From: Amorphochlora amoebiformis
Lineage: Eukaryota > Cercozoa > Chlorarachniophyceae
Length of the DNA: 64,000 nucleotides
Direction of reading: 5' to 3'
Assembly (NCBI GenBank): GCA_054601695.1
Contig: BAAHQB010000193.1
Location: 186,001 to 250,000, forward strand
Shown: piece by piece, positions 38,381 to 64,000 of the stretch
Layout of the letters: each line of letters starts with the position of its first letter
How positions within the stretch are numbered: position 1 is the first letter of the stretch
Made by a program: the position numbers and the translations under genes
Notes under the pieces: model-generated
The model's database searches: none
Seen by the model: the letters and a program-made list of their open reading frames with translations, nothing else
What the model was told of the DNA's origin: nothing

Positions 38381-38760
38381 TATGCAGGAGATATATTAAT
38401 CAGGTTCCAGGTCATAGAAGACTAAAACATGCCTTAGGCTATTAGATCTAGTAGAAGTTATGGATTTATTTCTCGTCGTACCTCCTTACTCACTACTTCA
38501 CCATATCGCAGAATTTTCAGTTATGTTACATTATCAATACACATACTTAAAGATATCACATCCTGAAATGAAAATTTCTAGCATATACACTGAATGAGTC
38601 ATAGTTGTTTTACTTAAGTATTTCTAGTGTTGTGTGACTTCATGCATGTACATTTATCGAATGTATTGAGATAAAGAAGATACGACCGATGTTTGGCTGA
38701 CAATTTGAGTTTTTTTTTGGATTGTTGAAATGATTTTAGTAGTACTAAGTATTGTAACAT
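38381..38760. other. unique intergenic sequence, nothing recognised
   Basis: About 380 bp of normal composition with stops in all frames and no good splice-bounded island that joins to a neighbour. Confidence 0.5.
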
Positions 38761-38814
38761 GTTTCATAACATATACACACATATATATATATATATATAT
38801 ATATGTCTACATGT

Positions 38815-39550
38815 AAATAATGTACACAATCTAAATAATCTAGATAATGATAGCCTCAGACAGTTGGCTAGTGTAACCGTCCAGACCGTAGGTCTAGTAG
38901 GTGTGGCGGCTAAGACTGATATCTATATCTACGCTACTATATATATATATACAGCCCTGTATATATAGGACTGCGCATCTACCAGATCTAGTAGATATAG
39001 GGCTCTGTACGATAGATAGATGTTCTTACTATCTCTCACTACGTTGTGTCCAAGTAGCCTCTTAGTCTTTCTATACTCCAAAAAACTAGAAAAAGTAGAT
39101 ACGGTCAGACTGTCATTGAGAGTAAATATATATAGTCAGGTCTAGCCAAGTATTAGTACATTGTCCTCACGCTTTGGCAGGTTCTCACTAGAGTCTAGTG
39201 ACTAGACTCATACGAAAGTCTAAAAGATTTAGAAGATCCAGCTAGAATCCGATATCAGCCTATGCATCCTAGGCATCGGATCTACGTAGATCTTTGATGG
39301 ATTAATTGTCTTAGTCTAGTAGATCTAGTAGCTTAGACTAGTTAGAGTAGATATATGTAGTCTAGGTAGTGGAGACTAGGTCTCAGAGTTTCTAGATTCT
39401 ACAACAGTAGCTACAGTGCCTATAGAGTACCTAGAGTACCTAGAGTACGTTGAAATGATTAAAATATTGTTTCGAGATATCCATCAACATGGATCAACCC
39501 GGGAATTCATATTGTCATATCATCGGATCCATCTAGCTCATTCAATACTG
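38815..39550. repeat. CTAG-dense segment with dispersed repeat
   Basis: TCTAGTAGATCTAGTAG-like words are packed through 38840-39460. The right end, 39453-39549, matches 52676-52771 almost base for base, and the weaker match starts about 150 bp earlier (TTGTCTTAGTCTA in both). Confidence 0.8.
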
Positions 39551-39701
39551 AGGCAAAATCATTAAATTGAATTCACAACTTCAATGCATACAACCTCAGA
39601 AAACAAAACGCTTTGCCAATCGGCTAGACCGGCCTGTGATTTTTTTTATAAGTTCCATATTCTTTCTAAAGGCAATCCTAAAAATTATATTATTTCTTGG
39701 T

Positions 39702-63311
<23,610 letters not shown>

Positions 63312-63317
63312 CTTCAT

Positions 63318-63417
63318 ATGTTATAATGGTATAAGTATACATATAAAATTATCTAAACGTATATTTTTTTATATATATACATGTACATATATATGTATAT
63401 ACGTATATAATATATAT

Positions 63418-63454
<37 letters not shown>

Positions 63455-63738
63455 CGAAATATTTATATTTATATTCTAAATCCTATCTAATTAGATTTAT
63501 TAATCTACGATATTACCACACTACCATAATATATAAATACACATATATTCGTACATATGTGATATGAACACATATGCATACATATATGTATGCATATGTA
63601 TATATATGTATATATATGTAGGTATCACTCATATGTGTGCAAACATTTACGTATATAATATCACATATGTATACACACATATTTATACATACACATATAT
63701 ATTTTATATACATATATACACACATATACATATATATG

Positions 63739-63772
<34 letters not shown>

Positions 63773-63900
63773 TTATGATGCAACATGAAGTTAAATACAT
63801 ACATATATCTATATATGTGTACATACACTTATATTCATTTACATGCACACAGACATACATGTATGTATATATCGTTATAGCAACAATGTAAATAGCACAA
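63318..63900. repeat. AT-rich flank 5' of the SAM 1 exon
   Basis: CATA-type microsatellite. No promoter or earlier exon can be supported. Confidence 0.7.
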
Positions 63901-64000
63901 TGTAATAGCATAAAGGTACTGTTGGTTGACTGAGTGACATGCTCTTTGTCGGGTCTCCTTGAAGGCCCGTTACTATCGGGTACTACCGGGTACCACCGGG

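Overview
This window is nuclear DNA of an intron-rich microbial eukaryote. About nine tenths of it is low-complexity sequence: (TA)n, (TATG)n and (CATA)n microsatellites, minisatellites, a 1.2 kb CT tract, and interstitial arrays of the telomere-type hexamer TTAGGG/CCCTAA. Small islands of balanced composition inside this sea are exons. On the minus strand each is bounded by AG before and GT after, and they join in one open reading frame. I cannot name the organism. A kinase-then-SH2 layout with SAM and ankyrin domains is a protist-type architecture (Dictyostelium SHK kinases are the nearest order I know).

Gene 1 (minus, about 63.3 kb down to 39.7 kb) is a signalling kinase rebuilt here from 36 exons, about 4.07 kb of coding sequence in 23.6 kb. 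Domain order is SAM, SAM, two ankyrin repeats, a linker, a tyrosine-kinase-like domain with all main catalytic residues, about 490 residues of mostly helical unknown sequence, an SH2 domain with the FLVR arginine, and a tail. Its last exon holds an in-frame 78-bp tandem duplication. The 5' end is either the ATG at 63317 or lies past the right edge.

Gene 2 (minus, 34.76 kb down to 11.56 kb) is a complete reading frame of 411 codons in about 20 exons spread over 23.2 kb. It has a basic N-terminus, two hydrophobic segments, and a C-terminal half whose spacing of short motifs ([14 protein letters not shown]) recalls poorly described eukaryotic glycosyltransferase-like proteins. Several introns are filled with TTAGGG arrays. 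One intron starts with the hexamer array itself, so the repeat supplies the GT donor.

The most striking signal is in gene 2. At least six exons have a neighbouring intron that carries a tandem series of copies of that exon's own edge, splice site included, separated by (TA)n. The start-codon region is duplicated in the same manner, and so is part of gene 1's last exon. This looks like an ongoing process that copies exon borders into adjacent introns.

Minor coding items are a C2H2 zinc-finger exon on the plus strand inside a gene 2 intron (28979-29110) and a weaker minus-strand gene at 9553 down to about 1702. The leftmost 9 kb and the 35-39.7 kb stretch are otherwise repeats: a 53-bp minisatellite, a foldback, a GA minisatellite, a 26-bp palindromic repeat, an ACGT-rich minisatellite, a CCCTAA array and a CTAG-dense segment that shares a dispersed repeat with a gene 1 intron.
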